Numbered from the stretch's first letter, positions 10,532-22,430 are shown. The stretch is 64,000 nt of DNA from Lentinula raphanica (GCA_027919835.1 JANVFP010000006.1:1550001-1614000), one strand, 5' to 3'. Notes: generated by a model not told the origin, from the sequence alone. Translations and numbers: made by a program.

Positions 10532-13500
10532 ATGAGTTTGCTCTTCGACGAACATGTTCGCGTCAAGTCCACCTTCACCGTGTACGACCCCAGCGTCGAC
10601 GATCCAGACACTGCTCTTCTTGGTCATTCTCTCTGGGATCAACTGACCAGCAATGCTAACGACAATGACCAACTTCATATCTCGCTCTCAAGTCCTTCCG
10701 TGTCTTCCGCGACAGTCATCTGTTCAGCTCGTCGTGACCCGTCGGTTAGTAGACTGTCTGTCAAGCAAAAAGCTGCTGATTAAAAAATTCTGCACAGACT
10801 CGAGAAGGACTTGCTGTTCCACATAACTGGCTCAGTCAGCACAAGCATGTCTTTGGATCTGGCCAACAAGTAGTGGTTTCACGAACCTCTCCGGTACTGC
10901 TCACAGAAGTCTATCTATCCGCCCTCTCTTCAGCCGCCTACGATGCCGCTACGATACATGGAACTCTTTTGGAAAACTTCTTTGGTGACAAGAAACGAAT
11001 CCTCTACCAGGGTTCTGTTTACAGTATTGGTTCAGATGCCCTCTCTGATTCAGACGTTCATCTCGAATTCCGAGTTGACATGCTCGAGCCTGTGGTGCAA
11101 GGCTACACCGAAGCCGGACAAACTACCTTCTTCATTACCTCTGCAGAAATCGGCGAAGAAGAGTTGGAAGTCTTGAGCAGCGACGACGAAAGTGTGGAGA
11201 TAAACCAGGATTTTTTAGCCAATTCTGTGGTCTATCCTTCATTCAATCTGACATCCCCTATGCCTAATGCTGATGACGGTACCCGCATCGAAGATAATCT
11301 GCTTTTTGAATCCCATCCGTTAACCCACCCTGTTTTTACTCTCGATGATAACCACACGGTATATCTTCGTACTGCTGATCTAGGTCGACTTGGCGTACTT
11401 AGCGGCGATTGGGTAAGCACTGTGGTCCCTGCTATACTCGGGCTAAGCCTCGTATAATAGGTGGTTGCCCGTTGCTCAGAAAGTATCCACCCGAGGCTGG
11501 TCAAAGCGGTCGCAGAGGACGACCTAGTACCATCGCTGTACGTCTCTGAGAATCCCCTACATTTTGTATACTTGATCTCTCTCTAGATGCCAGACGTATG
11601 GATCCCCAGTGCTTTTGCACAATCTCGTTCGTGAAAAACATCTTTCCCCACCGTCAATTTCTCTACACCCTAGCCCCTTTGGGTCTCGCCCACCTTCTGT
11701 ACCAATCGCCCGCTCTGTGACGATTGCCAGAGTCGCATCTCCGTCGTCGATTAATAAACAGTATCAAAGTTCTTTCTTGGACGCCTTGAAAGCTCATTTC
11801 AGCATCGGAAGACATCTCGTCCAACAAGGTGACCTTGTCGCCGTTGGAATTGATACGGATTCTACACTGAGGGGAGGTGATAACTCAGAAGATGTGTTAG
11901 TGGATGTACAGTACGTGAGGTTTCAGTTGTAACAATGACTTTGCATGACAACTCGTGGTAGGTTTCCTGCAACACCAAAGAGATTGAACGAGATAGTATT
12001 CTTCATGATCACCAACGTTGAATATAACGTGGCTCCCAGTAACAACACAAACCAAACAGTGGATACCTATTTTGGGTCTACTGCAGGTGAACTCGGATGC
12101 TGGGTTGATCCAGAATCGACCCGAATGATACAGGCTGGGATAGATCACTCCTTTGTTCCAGACGTCGATGCATACTTTGGGCTAGGTGAAAATTTCCGTA
12201 CAAAAACCCTTCAATATTCTGATTGTTGTTCTCGTAGATCGATTGCCAACCACCGCAACGGCAAAGTCGATTCAGAAGTTGCTTTCTATATCATCTGTGG
12301 TTTTGGAACGCCGCGCGGTAGATTATAACCTACAGCTCTCCGTTCTGCTTAAAGGCGCTCGTGGAATAGGTAAATATACTGGGGCTCTCCAAGTTGCTCG
12401 ATGTCTGGGAATACATCTGCTGGAGGTGAGTATCGTCGTTTCTAAGGTGGCACATGTGTGAATGACTGCTTAAAGGTCAATTGCTATGATCTGATAGGTG
12501 AAAATGACACCCAGACTGAGGGGTTGCTCCGAACCAGGTTTGAGAACGCAATGGCGTGTTCACCCTGTCTATTGGTCCTTCGACATCTAGAGGCATTTGC
12601 TCAGAGCACTCAGGCATCCGAAAATGGGAAAGGTAGGCAGAGGAAAATTCGATCATGTAATGTGGCTCATTTGGATCACAGAACCTGTAATCGTCAATGT
12701 CGTTCGGGATTGCATACAAGATGCTCATCTTGCTTGGAAATCAAGCGGGTATCCTGTGGTTGTTTATGGGACAACGAGCATCGCCGAAAGGGTTCCGACA
12801 GGATTGCAGGCATGTCTAAAGCATGAGGTGTCTTTTGAGGTATATTGTCTTGTCGAAGATAATTGAAAATCAGAAACGAATCACTGATCTCTTTCAAGGC
12901 TCCTGACGAATCGGAGAGATATCAACTTCTGCATAATCTCTTTGGAATTACGAAGATATCTCCGGATGTTTCGTTGTCTCACTTGGCTCAACAGACAGCT
13001 GCTTTCTTGCCTGGCGATCTTCGTGATCTAGTTACTCGTGCGGAAGCTGCTGCACTGAGCAGAATCCATGTCACACCGTGAGTGAAAGTGCTGTTTCTCA
13101 TTCTCGATACTAATACAATTTACAGCGGCGTGAGCCCATTTGTGTCGTTGACCAATGGAGATTTCACTCAAGCCCTTGACCGGGCTCGGACAGCGTTTTC
13201 AGAGAGTATCGGCGCGCCTAAAATTCCTAGCGTCTCATGGGACGATGTGGGTGGTCTCGCACAAGTGAAGACCGACATCCTGGATACCATACAACTTCCT
13301 TTGGCCCATCCCGAGTTATTTGCGGATGGGTTAAAGAAGCGTTCTGGAATCCTTCTGTATGGTCCTCCAGGAACTGGAAAAACTCTTGTCGCTAAAGCAG
13401 TTGCCACATCGTTTTCCCTGAACTTCTTTTCAGTCAAAGGCCCTGAACTTCTCAATATGTATATTGGAGAATCGGAAGCAAACGTACGGCGTGTTTTTCA

Positions 13501-14248
13501 ACGTGCAAGGGATGCAAAACCGTGTGTCATTTTCTTTGATGAACTTGATTCAATTGCACCCAAGCGAGGTAATCAAGGTGATTCTGGTGGTGTGATGGAC
13601 CGAATTGTGAGCCAGCTTTTGGCTGAATTGGATGGTTCGGCTACAGCAGATGTATTTGTGATTGCGGCCACCAATAGACCAGATTTATTAGATGCAGCAT
13701 TATTGAGACCAGGCAGGTATGTTCATGTCTACTTTATTCTTGGCATAAGATTCTCAAGAAATCAGATTTGACCGCATGCTGTATCTTGGTGTCAGTGATA
13801 CTCATGAGGCCCAACTCAAGATTTTGGAGGCACTGACTCGAAACTTTCAATTGCATCCTGGCCTCAAGCTCCAAGAGATAGCAGAACAGTGTCCATTCAA
13901 CTATACTGGCGCAGACTTTTATGCTCTATGTTCTGATGCATTGCTGAAGGCTATGATGCGCAAGGCTCGAGAACTAGAAAACAGGCTTAGTAAGTCAGAA
14001 TTATCTACTTATTCAAATCTGTCTGTTGACTATATTCAGCCTTTCTAAATGCTCAACCTCTTTCCTCGCATCCATATCCAATCAATTCTCAGTACTATCT
14101 TGCTGAAATGGCTTCCAAAGAAGATATCCTTGTTGAAGTAACTCAGAATGATTTTGAAGCTGCACTTCAAGACCTTTTTCCAAGTGTGAGTCCAATGGAA
14201 CTGGATCATTATAGAGTTATTCAGGAAAGATTTTCACAACATAATTGA
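10532..14248 (+). CDS. PEX6: Peroxisomal AAA ATPase Pex6
   Basis: With Pex1 forms the heterohexameric motor that extracts ubiquitinated Pex5 from the peroxisome membrane. The ATG at 10532 ([15 protein letters not shown]) begins the N-domain region. The first AAA domain (about 12,330-13,080) is degenerate, with the weak P-loop [17 protein letters not shown], as is usual for Pex6 D1. The second (13,230-14,050) is canonical: [16 protein letters not shown], Walker A GPPGTGKT (codons from 13361), Walker B VIFFDELD, sensor AATNRPD and the arginine-finger region LLRPGR. About a dozen short introns interrupt it. It ends [10 protein letters not shown], stop 14246-14248. Length is about 1,000 residues, as in other fungi. 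It is the last recognisable host gene before the repeat island. Confidence 0.94.
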
Positions 14249-14303
14249 TTGCATATATACCACTAGCATATATTATGTAGAGCTATTCAGACTACCTATA
14301 AAG

Positions 14304-14495
14304 TATGATATTCTCAGTGATGATACTATTTTCACTACCCTTCAGGGTAAGAAAGAGTCAGGCTCCTCAAACCATCCCTTGCTGCAGAGAAAGAAGAGGT
14401 CACATGGGGTAAAGGTTTATGATATTCTCAGTGATGATATTATTCCTGCTACTCTTCAGGGTAAGAGTCACTCCTCAAACCATCCCTTGCTACAC
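14304..14495 (+). repeat. Degenerate direct repeat after PEX6 (two units of about 80 bp)
   Basis: The phrase TATGATATTCTCAGTGATGA starts at 14304 and again at 14418. In both places it runs on through CTTCAGGGTAAGA and TCCTCAAACCATCCCTTGCT. The 114-bp period suggests an old tandem duplication. No gene is seen between 14,249 and 14,595. Confidence 0.7.
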
Positions 14496-14595
14496 TGCAA
14501 AACAGATCCCAGGCCAACTAGTTAATGAGTCACCAAGGTTACAATAATAAGAAGAGTCACCTATGTAGCATATTGGGATTAACCTAGATAAGATA

Positions 14596-14819
14596 CATCA
14601 GCAAAATCACTCTGTCTCTGGAGTCTCCAGAGACACCCCCCAAATCCTAGAGAGATTTTATCACTTTCAGAGTGCTCAGAGAAAATTTAGCACCCTCAGA
14701 GATCTTCAAAGACATTCAAAGTACTCTCAGAGACTCTAAAGTACTTTTAGTACTCTCAGGCTGCTCAGGATTTGGGGGGTGTCTCTAGGGTCTCCAGCGA
14801 TAGAGTGATTTTGCTGATG
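14596..14819 (+). mobile_element. CATCAG-family MITE, CAAAATC subtype, TSD TA
   Basis: A 224-bp non-coding element with perfect terminal inverted repeats CATCAGCAAAATCACTCT and its complement. It is flanked by TA on both sides (14594-14595, 14820-14821). Inside, GGATTTGGGGGGTGTCTCT near the right end is the complement of the stretch near the left end, so the whole unit can fold. Near-identical copies lie at 24270, 45631 and 54780. Confidence 0.9.
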
Positions 14820-15002
14820 TAGAAATTCTATGAGGCTGCTGTGACACTTTGGTTTGTCCTAGGATTAATAGAGAGTATTTGCAATGGCTTGTTGCAGTTA
14901 TGATGATGAACAAGAAATATATGATCAATGAGTAATTGAGAGTCTGGCCTGTCAATGTCACCACCCAATTTGGATAACCCTAAAATTATATAGGGTAACT
15001 AG

Positions 15003-15276
15003 CACTGTATGCACGACTAGATAAGTGGTCCAAAACTATGTTGAACTTATTTTGAACTCTCAAATAATGGGAAAATCCTAAGTAGCCCCACATATGGTAA
15101 AATATATTTTAAACATATTTCAAAAAATAACTATATATGTAAATTTATAGTCAACTTTTGGTAGAAAATCTAATTATGTTTACCATATATGATGCTACTT
15201 AGTATGTTCCCATTATCCAAGAGTTCAAAATAATTTCATCATAATCTGAGACCACTTATTTGGTCATGCATGCAGT
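15003..15276. mobile_element. CACTG-ended MITE with arms of about 110 bp, TSD TAG
   Basis: The left end CACTGTATGCACGACTAG pairs with the right end ending GGTCATGCATGCAGTG. The arms stay complementary, imperfectly, for about 110 bp. The flanks are TAG on each side. CACTR termini with a 3-bp duplication are the signature of CACTA/CMC-type transposons. No coding sequence is present. Confidence 0.75.
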
Positions 15277-15331
15277 GTAGACATAGGTATTTGTGAGTTC
15301 AGCAGGGTTCAACTTTGCAACTGATACAAGG

Positions 15332-16147
15332 CACACCGGAATTAGAAGAAATTCCATCGAGCAGAATTTCTTTATGATAGCAAATAATTCAATAAATAAT
15401 TTATGAAGTTTGAAATTGAGTATGAATTCTTATTTTTCTGCATAAGTTAAATAAGGGCTAAAATTCCACAGTTCAGCACACATTTTTCATTGTTCAAAAA
15501 GTGTGTTGAGATCATATGTTTATATAAGGTAAAAATCTATGTAGATAGGAAACCTTTTAATACACATTTTGACCGGTGTGAATTAAAACCTTTTGCATGA
15601 GGCAAAATTGCATAGGAAACCTGTAAAATTGATAGCCTAGAGATGTATGCCGAATTGAGATATTTTGAGCCCTATATAGTAACATTTGAAAATTTTGTAG
15701 AAAATCTGAGTTTCAAAGCTGCTGAAAAGGGAAATTCAATTCAATTTAGGGTTTTCAGCAGATCCGAATCCCCGGCTTTCTGCGAGGTTTTTGTCTTTCC
15801 CAATAGTACAATAGAAATGATTCAATTCAGAGGATATCTCAGCACTAAAGAAGTCATAGATTTTCACCATATTTTCTAATTATTTGAATCACAAAAATCC
15901 AGTTGGGCAGAAATATGTGCAAAAACTTCTCCTTTCCACATTGTTTTTTCCCAACAATATTTGTAAGCTCTCAATAGACTTTTCACTTGATTAGATACAT
16001 TTTACTATATATGTACTTTTGAATATATTTTTGACAGTATAGAAATTTCCTATTCCAGTTGTAATTTCTAATTTTATGAATGTTTGTATGAATTTTTGAT
16101 TTCAGAGAGGGATTCTGCTCGATAGAATTTTTTCTATTTTCGGTGTG
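15332..16147. mobile_element. CACACCG-ended inverted-repeat element, TSD AGG
   Basis: The 816-bp unit starts CACACCGGAATTAGAAG and ends with CTATTTTCGGTGTG. The arms share ATTCYATCGAGCAGAAT about 20 bp in. AGG flanks both sides (15329-15331, 16148-16150). The interior is AT-rich with no credible gene. It looks like a second, unrelated non-autonomous CACTA/CMC-like element placed 55 bp from the previous one. Confidence 0.7.
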
Positions 16148-16311
16148 AGGGCAAACTTCTGGGTACAATCTATAGGCACTGCAACAAAAGAGGTGAAAGT
16201 TGAAGGTGACTGCCAGTGGCTCAAAACAGACATCTTGCCAGGTGTTTATATTAACTCAGATATTGGGACTTGTTCTGACTTGTTGACTTCTTGTATGATT
16301 GGGTTATCATA

Positions 16312-16508
16312 CATCAGGAAAAATACCTCAGCTCCAAAGACTCTAGAGACACCCCCAAAAACTCTGAGATCTTTGAAGTGCTCTAGAGAATCTGAAAGCA
16401 TTTTGAAGATGCCTGGAAAAACTCAGAGTGCTTTCAAAATCTTTGGTGTCTCTAGGCTTTGGGGGGGTGTCTCTAGAGACTCCAGAGCCAGAAACATTTT
16501 TCCTGATG
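16312..16508 (+). mobile_element. CATCAG-family MITE, GAAAAA subtype, TSD TA
   Basis: A 197-bp element with termini CATCAGGAAAAAT and ATTTTTCCTGATG, flanked by TA (16310-16311, 16509-16510). It has the family's internal GGGGGGTGTCTCTAGAGACTCC block and its partner near the left end. Confidence 0.85.
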
Positions 16509-17625
16509 TAGTAACTTATGCAAAAGTCATAATATATGCACTGCAAATACTCTCTAATGTTGAAGAGAGCATATATAATTAATGTGGCTTCCGATCTTCT
16601 TTTGACATCAATACGTGACTTGTGAGACATTTTCTGCATGACATCTCATTCTTCTTCACATTGACCTCAGCTTTGTATGTCAAACATTCTTGCCTTGTTC
16701 TACTTGAACTGCACATTGCTTTGTCTTCAGATTGACCTCAAATTCATGTTACCACATATGCTCAATTCGCTCTGCTTGGACCAGGACATTGTTGGCTGAA
16801 ATGGCTGTCATTCTGGCATGAAACTTGTATCTATTCATCCCTACACCTCAATGGCAAACCATTGCATCATTACTCTCAGTGGGAATGCTGTCTGTGTTCA
16901 TCCTCAGCTCAGCTCAGCAGTAAATATTGTTGTATATCCTTCATTTCTGGGACCTCTTGTGAGTACTGTTTATAGTTTTTGATGGCTCTGTCAATAGTGT
17001 TTTTATGTCAGAGCTCACCATATTGATTGCATCTTGTGGGATCCATCCCAAGTGACTGGATTATGAGATGCAATTACAGAACACTGATTACTCAAGGACT
17101 TGCCTGAACCTATTGTTTTTGATCACTGTTGTAGTAATATCCGCTGCTGATTGTGTGTTTGACATGGTCCAGGTCTGAGAATCTCTGGGCGATATCTCAG
17201 CTGGGGGCTTGTCCATTATTGAAAACTAAGCATACTACCAGAACACTGCATTGAAACATTCAAATGCCTCAGTAGAGCTATAAATGATTGGGCCAAAGCA
17301 TTGAATATTGGCATGAATGATATGTGGAAGTAAGTGTATTTTGATCTCGTTGATAATTTTTGCCAGAAGTTTGACTGCAGCAAAAGCATACAGTGTGTTT
17401 CTGATAAGAGTTTCAAGGTCACTCTAAACTGTCATTGAGTATAATTTTATATGAGACAAGGCATATGTACCAGATATGTATCCATATTTTCAATTTCATG
17501 AATCCAACTTAGCATAGCACCAAGCTTACCAATCAATTTGATGAGTGCAAATTTAAAATTGCACTGGAGTAATTAAATCATGGACATAAAATGCTATACT
17601 TAGTCTGCATGAGTGTTTTGAAATG
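16509..17625. other. Interval with no recognisable feature
   Basis: AT-rich sequence with only short, unconvincing open frames. I found no inverted-repeat boundaries or protein motifs on either strand. Confidence 0.5.
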
Positions 17626-19109
17626 CATCAGGAAAAATGTACTGAGCTCTCAGCCACTAAAGCTGCTTTCAGGTCCCCTAGAGCTTTTCAAGGCTTTGGG
17701 CCTGCAAAAATACACCTCCCCCAAATACTAGGCACTCTCAGCCACTTGAAAGTTCTGGGGTATTCTTTGAGGTGCTTTCAATAGCAAATAATATGAATAA
17801 AAATTGATCGATTCTTCTTATTTCTATTTTACATTACATTCTATTTCATATTCTAGTATTATATAATTTCTAATTATATTATATGATATAAAACTTATAT
17901 AATTACAAAAATTTGTAATATACTATTTAAATTATTCAAATTATATACAAAATTTAATTTATAAATGTTATATATATAAAGTTCTTCAATGAGTTATGAT
18001 AATATACACAACATGTAGATATGTAGATAATATAGCTATATATGTGTTTTGACCAGGTGACAAACTTTTTGACTGTACATGGTTCATGGTGGCAGGTCAA
18101 ATATATTATTGAAACAAGATTTTGTCAAAGTTTGTGATGCATGTATTTTTTAGATTAAGAAAGTTTTGCAATGCACTTATGTAATTTCCTATTTGCATGA
18201 TGTATTCATTATTTAATTGTATATTAAAGAGTTGCTGCAAAGCTTTGCAAAGACTCTCAAAGATTCTCAAAGACTCTCAAAGCACTTCAAAGCACTACAA
18301 AGCAGTTCAGTGACCTGGGTAACCTAGGCCATTGAGGCACTCTTAGAGTCTCTAGGAATTAGCCATTTCTTGAGGTGCTCTTAGATCAAAGTATATTCCT
18401 TTGAAGTTGCCTAAGAAATGTCCATTTTCCTCAGTGCTTTCTAGCTTTTCTAAAGGTCTTCACGAGTCCCGGACAGGTATGACCGGGACCCGTGGTGCAG
18501 GTACCGGGCAAGGAAAACACTCGACCTGTGAGAAAACATACCTGCCCGGCAGGTAATATACCTGCAAGTTGGCAGATAACCGGCAGGTCATTGATTACAC
18601 AGTTGATCTGCAGTTACTTGTAAGGTACCCGTGAGTAACCCACAGGTATATTAAGTAAAAATAGTGAAAATGATTATATTATAATGAAGGATGCATTAAA
18701 TAACATATACTTGAATACATGTAAGTAATTGACACTCCAATGTGAGTGTTACAAATAATTAATTTAGATTGTAACTTGAGTATATAGAGGAAACATACCA
18801 ATATTGAAAAATACACTCTAGTGTTTTGATTATTTGTTTCCTTGATTGACATAGCTTTGACTAAAAATACAACCTGAAATACATAATAATATATTCTGAT
18901 GTAAGAACAATATACAGATTTACTGTTATGCAAAATTGCCCTCAAGGGGAATTGAACTCAGAAGGCCTGTAGTACGAGTTGAGTGCAATGACATCATTGA
19001 AAAAATCCAAAAGTCAATGATGTCATGGCCCTCAACCTTGCATTGTGCTTAGTCAGGAGACAAAATTCCTGACTAAGCATTTCTTGCAAGGTTATAAAAA
19101 TAAGTGAGA

Positions 19110-19230
19110 AATACATAAATTTACTATTATACAAAATTGCCATGAGGGGTAATTGAACTCTAAAGGAAGTTAAAGAAGGTTTTGACCCATTCCAGAGCCA
19201 GTGCCTTTAACCACTTTACTATTCATATTT
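19110..19230 (-). repeat. tRNA-Ser-like, SINE-like segment inside the hAT-like element
   Basis: Read on the minus strand it has AGTGGTTAAAGGC, which resembles a tRNA-Ser D-arm/A box. About 40 nt later comes GAGTTCAATTACCCC, a B-box-like T-arm. A related but more degenerate unit with GAGTTCAATTCCCC lies at about 18,930-19,060. The same unit occurs on the plus strand at about 53,030-53,110. It has no cloverleaf or CCA end good enough to call a functional tRNA. Confidence 0.5.
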
Positions 19231-19290
19231 TCTTACATTTGATATATAGTAAAATGTGCCACTCATTTTCTTATTTATGATGCTTGCACT

Positions 19291-20030
19291 TGTTAGGGTC
19301 GTGCCAGATAGGGTCGGAGGGGTCCGGAGGTTCCGGAGTCGGACCTAGTAGGTCCTGGGATCGGACTTAGGAAGTACCGAGCAGGTAGAAAAGTACAAGA
19401 CCCTACGGATGGTTGCGGGACTTGGTGCTGTTATTGACCAACACCTTCTACTTGCTGCGTGTCCCTGAGGGTAGGTGACGAACGTAAGGATCCAATAGGA
19501 CCGTCGGACCGTGGGAAAGTCGGAGTCGGAGTCGGAGTCGGACTAAACAGAGAGTCGAACGGACTAGATGTGAAGGCAGAGGTTGTACTAGATAGGACTG
19601 GAACTAGTACCAGAGGTTACTAGGTCGTACCCAAGTCGATTTCGAGGTTAAGCCTACAGTACAAACTACTAAGGCTTATATACCAGTCTCGGAGTAATCA
19701 AGTTCCGAGGCTGTCAAGTAATTAACAATAACTATTGTAAAGTCATAACAAAAGAATGAATGTACTTATTGTAAAATAAAAGACAATAAGAGTGATAGGC
19801 ATAAAGACAATAAGGACTGTGGCTGTGCCTCCGAATCGGATCGGAGTTACACACTAATGAGCAAGCAAACATTAAGTACAAGCTCCGGAGTCGGAGCCAT
19901 CGGAGCCATCGGAGCTATAAAAGCCATCGGAGGAGAAATAACAAACATAAAATGAGTATGAGGGGATTAGGGAGGGGTCTGGATTGGAATCGATTGGAAT
20001 CGGATCGGAGTCGGAGGTATGAATATAACA
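19291..20030 (-). repeat. LTR of copy A (3' LTR in transcription sense)
   Basis: 740 bp, identical in length and nearly identical in sequence to 21339-22078. It contains a GTCGGA-rich microsatellite-like stretch near 19,525. Confidence 0.92.
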
Positions 20031-20805
20031 GTATCTCCTTGTTAGGCTTGAGCCCTCGAAAGCCTATAAGTGAGTCAGAGTGTATAAGGGCAAGAACAAA
20101 ACAAGTAGAACAGAAAAAAACAAAGTTGGGTCCAGAGTATCGGAGGGATAGGATCCAAGAAGGTGCCAAAGGAAGGAGCAAACATAGAAATCCAAAATCT
20201 AAATACCACTGCAAAGGTTTTACTCAAAAATGAGTAACAAAAACTGTACACTTCCGAAGAATGCACAAAAGGTGATGGAAGTCCATCCAAGAGGTTCCAA
20301 AAACTCCGAAATCGGAGCCGTCGGAGTAGCCAAGGCATAAGAAAAACAAACAGAAGGGGCCGATCAGTATTTGTTACAAGCTACCAAAGGTCAACGGACC
20401 AGAAGTGGGAGTTGAAACTATAATCAAGCCTATAATGTAAGAATTTCCAACAGAGGGGCAGTGCATATGAAGAAGATGAAAACAAAGGGTGAGTGGCACA
20501 GAAAAATCTCGGAACCATCGGACATAAGTGACCCAAATGACAGAATGAACAAATATAACAAACAATGAATGAACGGGGGGAAAATAACAGAAAAAGGTCG
20601 GATTTGAATCAACAAAAACATAAGAAATAAAGGACATAACAAACAGAAGTTAAACAGACAATAAAATCGGACTAAAATCGGACTAAAATCGGAGTCGGAC
20701 CGGACTAGGACCGGAGCAACATTGGAAACAATGAAAACAAACTAGAACACAAGCAGGAGACAAGAAGAACACAAAAACTTAGCCTGAAAATGCCTTGGAG
20801 CAAGT

Positions 20806-21276
20806 CTAGTACCAGTCCGAGTCATTTCCTACATCTCCATCGGAGCCCTCAGCATCTGACTGGTCTGAGTTCTCCTCATCCGAGGAGTCAGTGGTTTGAC
20901 CCCGGAGCCTAGGACAATTGGCTCGGAAATGGTCTCCACCACAGTAGAAGCAAAGAGCCATTCTCCAGCGCCTTTCTCTCTCTTCTGGAAGTAACCTTCC
21001 ATCGGATCCGAGTATAGGTCTGGAATCTGACTCAGAATCCTCGGAATCGGAGGAAACATCGGTCGGAGGACCGGAGTTATTGGAATCGGAGTAGTCTGAG
21101 GGTTGATTATTGGAATCGGAGTTGTAGGAGTTGTAATCGGAGGAACCGTCGGAAACATCGGAGCCAGCATCGGAGGATGAGTCATTGACATCACCTTCGG
21201 AGCTGTCTGAGGAGGAATAGGTGTCCGGAAGGGAATGAGCATAGTCATAGAAAGTTTGAGCATCGGAGAGATCCAT
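20806..21276 (-). CDS. Gag-like zinc-knuckle protein of LTR copy A
   Basis: 156 residues. It is mostly Ser/Asp-rich low-complexity sequence (for example DGSSDYNSYNSDSNNQPSDY), then a basic stretch (LLPEERERRWRMA) and a zinc knuckle CFYCGGDHFRANCP, followed by a second acidic tail ending GNDSDWY. The knuckle spacing is C-X2-C-X3-H-X4-C, one residue shorter than the retroviral C-X2-C-X4-H-X4-C. It resembles the nucleocapsid end of gag without an obvious capsid domain. The start is MDLSDAQTFYDYA at 21276. The frame is intact and nearly the same in copy B, so it is under selection or young. The product presumably packages the element's RNA. Confidence 0.75.
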   Translation of the reverse strand: MDLSDAQTFYDYAHSLPDTYSSSDSSEGDVNDSSSDAGSDVSDGSSDYNSYNSDSNNQPSDYSDSNNSGPPTDVSSDSEDSESDSRPILGSDGRLLPEERERRWRMALCFYCGGDHFRANCPRLRGQTTDSSDEENSDQSDAEGSDGDVGNDSDWY

Positions 21277-21338
21277 GACAGAAGTGAACAAGAACAGAAT
21301 GTCGGAACAGCAAATAGAAAAGGATAACCTCGAAATAC

Positions 21339-22078
21339 TGTTAGGGTCGTGCCAGATAGGGTCGGAGGGGTCCGGAGGTTCCGGAGTCGGACCTAGTAGG
21401 TCCTGGGATCGGACTTAGGAAGTACCGAGCAGGTAGAAAAGTACAAGACCCTACGGATGGTTGCGGGACTTGGTGCTGTTATTGACCAACACCTTCTACT
21501 TGCTGCGTGTCCCTGAGGGTAGGTGACGAACGTAAGGATCCAATAGGACCGTCGGACCGTGGGAAAGTCGGAGTCGGAGTCGGAGTCGGACTAAACAGAG
21601 AGTCGAACGGACTAGATGTGAAGGCAGAGGTTGTACTAGATAGGACTGGAACTAGTACCAGAGGTTACTAGGTCGTACCCAAGTCGATTTCGAGGTTAAG
21701 CCTACAGTACAAACTACTAAGGCTTATATACCAGTCTCGGAGTAATCAAGTTCCGAGGCTGTCAAGTAATTAACAATAACTATTGTAAAGTCATAACAAA
21801 AGAATGAATGTACTTATTGTAAAATAAAAGACAATAAGAGTGATAGGCATAAAGACAATAAGGACTGTGGCTGTGCCTCCGAATTGGATCGGAGTTACAC
21901 ACTAATGAGCAAGCAAACATTAAGTACAAGCTCCGGAGTCGGAGCCATCGGAGCCATCGGAGCTATAAAAGCCATCGGAGGAGAAATAACAAACATAAAA
22001 TGAGTATGAGGGGATTAGGGAGGGGTCTGGATCGGAATCGATCGGAATCGGATCGGAGTCGGAGGTATGAATATAACA
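21339..22078 (-). repeat. LTR of copy A (5' LTR in transcription sense)
   Basis: 740 bp, TGTTAGGG...TATAACA. The bases just inside on the coding strand read GTATTTCGAGGTTATCC, presumably the primer site, though I cannot match it to a tRNA. Confidence 0.92.
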
Positions 22079-22430
22079 GCACTCAAGAATACTTTCAGTT
22101 ACAGTAATCAACATTTATGAAGTACAATAGGATGGCATTCATGAGCACCTCTATTCTAGTATATGCCTGGGTGACAACTTATAAGATGTTGGGCTTTGGC
22201 AAGTCACAGGTACCTGCCGATTGTTTGAACTCATAGAAAAGCTGACCTGTGGAACCAGTAACCGGGACCTGCGGGTCACATACCTGCAGGTAATCCCACG
22301 GTTCAAACCGGCAGGTAGCAGCCGGTGACCGGGACTTGTGAAGACCTTTAAGCTTTTCTAGGCATGTAGGCCCTCTAGAGAGCCTCAAAGAAACTCACAG
22401 CTGCCTAGGCCTGGAGTGTTTTTCCTGATG

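Larger units (their letters stand above)
19291..22078 (-). mobile_element. Gag-only LTR retrotransposon, copy A, TSD GCACT
   Basis: A 2,788-bp element bounded by two 740-bp direct repeats (19291-20030 and 21339-22078). Each begins TGTTAGGGTCG and ends GAATATAACA, so the ends are TG...CA. GCACT is duplicated on both sides. Transcription is on the minus strand, judged from the gag frame and from the purine run AAGGAGA just before the downstream LTR. The 1,308-bp interior holds a single gag-like gene and no protease, reverse transcriptase or integrase. It therefore needs proteins in trans. Confidence 0.92.
18451..22350. mobile_element. hAT-like non-autonomous element, TSD AGCTTTTC
   Basis: The termini TAAAGGTCTTCAC and GTGAAGACCTTTA are perfect inverted repeats, and the complementarity continues into RAGTCCCGG. 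An exact 8-bp duplication, AGCTTTTC, flanks it (18443-18450, 22351-22358). Eight-bp duplications are the hAT norm. Both subterminal regions contain several copies of an AGGTACCTG/CCGGGACC-type motif in both orientations, as expected of transposase-binding sites. No transposase is present. Without the LTR insertion at 19291 the element is about 1.1 kb. Confidence 0.78.
17626..22430 (+). mobile_element. Long CATCAG-family element, split by nested insertions
   Basis: The left part (17626-18450) starts CATCAGGAAAAATGTACTG and the right part (22359-22430) ends GAGTGTTTTTCCTGATG. Together they match the uninterrupted long copies at 22856, 40172 and 43158 (about 1.05 kb). The split is a hAT-like insertion bounded by the repeated AGCTTTTC. 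The flanking dinucleotides are TG on the left and TC on the right, so the target duplication is not intact here. Confidence 0.82.

Noticed and set aside
14596..14819. Assignment of the CATCAG family to Tc1/mariner because of TA flanks
   Set aside because: Other clean copies have GT, TT, TG, CC or AA duplications, so TA is not required.
19115..19215. A functional tRNA-Ser gene
   Set aside because: Only the A- and B-box-like parts are present; acceptor and anticodon stems do not form convincingly and the unit is repeated inside transposons.
20829..21263. A second open frame overlapping the gag-like gene
   Set aside because: It lacks the zinc knuckle and reads as Pro/Thr/Ile low complexity produced by the same repetitive codons in another frame; copy B shows the same shadow.
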